A DNA stretch of 64,000 nt from Pseudomonas anuradhapurensis (GTDB lineage Bacteria; Pseudomonadota; Gammaproteobacteria; Pseudomonadales; Pseudomonadaceae), in contig NZ_CP077097.1 in NCBI RefSeq assembly GCF_014269225.2, positions 4,599,001 to 4,663,000 of the forward strand. The letters are read 5' to 3'. Below the pieces are notes generated by a model. The model ran no database searches, had not been told where the DNA came from, and saw nothing but the letters and a program-made list of their open reading frames with translations. A program made the position numbers and the translations under genes. Positions 62,489 through 64,000 of the stretch are shown here, in pieces (position 1 is the first letter of the stretch; each line of letters opens with the position of its first letter).

Positions 62489-63952
62489 TCAGCGGAACGG
62501 CGGCTCATCGAAACTGCGCAGTTTACGCGAGTGCAGCGAGTTGAGCTCGGTACGCAGCAGGTCGAGCGCGGCAATGCCGATCTTCAGGTGCTGGCTGACC
62601 GCCCGGTTGTAGAACGCGTTGGCCGAACCCGGCAGCTTGATTTCGCTGTGCAACGGCTTGTCGGAAACACACAGCAAGGTGCCGTATGGCACGCGCAAGC
62701 GGTAACCCTGGGCGGCAATGGTGCCGCTTTCCATGTCTACCGCCACGGCACGCGACAGGTTGATCAGCGGCCGCTCCTGAGCCCAGCGCAGCTCCCAGTT
62801 GCGGTCGTCGTAGGTCAGCACGGTGCCGGTGCGCAAGCGCTTCTTCAGCTGTTCGCCACGCTCGCCGGTGACCTGCGCGGCGGCTTCCTGCAAGGCCAGT
62901 TGCACTTCGGCCAACGCCGGGATCGGGATGTTCGGCGGCACCACCCGGTCGAGGATGCCGTCACGGCGCATGTAGGCGTGTGCCAGCACATAGTCGCCGA
63001 TGGTCTGCGACTGCCGCAGGCCGCCACAGTGGCCGATCATCAACCAGCAGTGCGGGCGCAGCACGGCCAGGTGGTCGGTGATGTTCTTGGCATTGGACGG
63101 GCCGACGCCAATGTTGACCAGGGTGACGCCGTCGCCGTCGGCGGCGATCAGGTGGTAGGCCGGCATCTGGTAGCGGTGCCACACCACACTGGCCACCAGG
63201 GCCTGGGTTTCACCGTGGTCCATGCCCTTTTCGATCACCACGTTGCCCGGTAGGACCATACGCACGAAGCGCGGGTCATCACGCAGTTGGTCGAGCCCGT
63301 GGCTGATGAACTGGTCGACATAGCGGTGGTAGTTGGTCAGCAGGATCCACGGCTGCACGTGGCGCCAGTCGCTGCCGGTGTAGTGCACCAGGCGACGCAG
63401 CGAGAAGTCGACTCGCGCGGCATCGAACAACGCCAGCGGCAGGGTTTCGGCGCCGCCCCAGTCGTACAGGCCGTCGGCAATATTGTCGGTGGCCGCCGAC
63501 AGGTCGGTGCTGGGGAACACCCGCGCCAACTGGGCGGCGGTAATGCCGCTGCCGGCCAGCTCGTCGCCCTGGTCGACCACGTAGGGGTAAGGGATGTTCT
63601 GCTCGCTGACGCCGACCTCTACCGTCACCGTGTAATCGTGCATCAGCGGGCGCAGCTGCTCGAGCAGATAGGCACGGAATGCGGCTGGCTGGGTGATGGT
63701 GACACTGTAGGTGCCGGCCACCTGCACCTTGGCATAGGCGCGCGTGGTGGCGGCGACTTCACCGTGGCTGTAGTAGGTCAGGCGCAGCGCGGGGTAGCGA
63801 AACAGGTCGCGCGCTTCGGCGTCCGGCTCGGTACGGTCCTTCAGGTAACGCTTGAGGGCCTGGCTGAGGGCCCCGGTGGCCTGGTCATGCAAGGCCGCCA
63901 GACGGTCGACGGCCTGTTCGGGAGTATCAACGACTACAAACGCTTGGCTCAC
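62489..63952 (-). CDS. amn: AMP nucleosidase
   Basis: Cleaves AMP to adenine and ribose 5-phosphate and helps set AMP pools. The 487-residue product matches E. coli Amn in length. The N-terminal regulatory domain (about 1-180) is followed by the phosphorylase-type catalytic domain with VTLVNIGVGPSNAKNITDHL, LMIGHCGGLR and the AVDMESGTIAAQGYRLRVPY motif. Complete in the window; the start at 63952 (MSQAFVVVDTPEQ) is 48 bp from the window edge, so its promoter may lie outside. Confidence 0.95.
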   Translation of the reverse strand: MSQAFVVVDTPEQAVDRLAALHDQATGALSQALKRYLKDRTEPDAEARDLFRYPALRLTYYSHGEVAATTRAYAKVQVAGTYSVTITQPAAFRAYLLEQLRPLMHDYTVTVEVGVSEQNIPYPYVVDQGDELAGSGITAAQLARVFPSTDLSAATDNIADGLYDWGGAETLPLALFDAARVDFSLRRLVHYTGSDWRHVQPWILLTNYHRYVDQFISHGLDQLRDDPRFVRMVLPGNVVIEKGMDHGETQALVASVVWHRYQMPAYHLIAADGDGVTLVNIGVGPSNAKNITDHLAVLRPHCWLMIGHCGGLRQSQTIGDYVLAHAYMRRDGILDRVVPPNIPIPALAEVQLALQEAAAQVTGERGEQLKKRLRTGTVLTYDDRNWELRWAQERPLINLSRAVAVDMESGTIAAQGYRLRVPYGTLLCVSDKPLHSEIKLPGSANAFYNRAVSQHLKIGIAALDLLRTELNSLHSRKLRSFDEPPFR

Positions 63953-64000
63953 ACTGTGCTTCCTGTCTGGACATGCATGTGAACCATCTTGCCTGCCTTC

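Overview
The window looks like a core-chromosome segment of a Pseudomonas of the P. putida group. GC content is high, and the gene order nusA-rimP-tRNA-fMet-tRNA-Leu-secG-tpiA-glmM-folP-ftsH-rlmE, then greA-carB-carA-dapB-dnaJ-dnaK-grpE-recN-fur-bamE, is characteristic of the genus. It carries many paired REP palindromes of the putida type and a flavoprotein of the TIGR03862 family, which is named after a P. putida KT2440 locus (recalled, not searched).

Layout. 1-8.4 kb, minus strand: information processing and envelope housekeeping (nusA cut by the window edge, rimP, two tRNAs, secG, tpiA, glmM, folP, ftsH, rlmE). 8.5-19.4 kb: yhbY on plus, then a DUF4149 membrane protein, greA, carB, carA, dapB, dnaJ, dnaK and grpE on minus, with sigma-32 promoters before grpE and dnaK and an attenuator-like hairpin before carA. 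19.5-23.6 kb: recN behind a LexA box, fur and bamE back to back, ratA and smpB. 23.8-30.6 kb: the lactate locus, with lldR divergent from lldP-lldD-dld and a PdhR/LldR-type operator between them. 30.8-35.7 kb: a small secreted protein, tmRNA, two small Pseudomonas-type proteins behind a hairpin-rich leader, a membrane protein under a strong Fur box, and a siderophore receptor. 35.9-41.5 kb: a GABA-type permease and a glucarate catabolic set (gudD, gudP, FadR-type regulator). 41.6-53.4 kb: assorted metabolic and accessory housekeeping genes. 53.6-58.3 kb: a YciC-like membrane protein and hrpB facing each other across an unusual stretch. 58.4-64 kb: a lipoprotein, a cation efflux pump, a DUF6515 protein, an Lrp-type regulator, DUF2788, rluE and amn.

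The most unusual part is 54.14-55.85 kb. The normal neighbours there are the tail ends of yciC-like (+) and hrpB (-). Between them lie two divergently transcribed paralogues of a family I do not recognise. Between the paralogues is a 176-bp scar joining a second, diverged copy of the last 19 codons of hrpB to a second copy of the last codons of yciC, through a 5-bp microhomology. This is what a tandem duplication of the unit [yciC end - cargo gene - hrpB end] would leave, with each unit holding a different, oppositely oriented family member.

There are no CRISPR arrays, integrases, transposases or complete prophage genes. Mobile-type signals are limited to REP elements, an apparently unoccupied tmRNA 3' end and the duplication scar.
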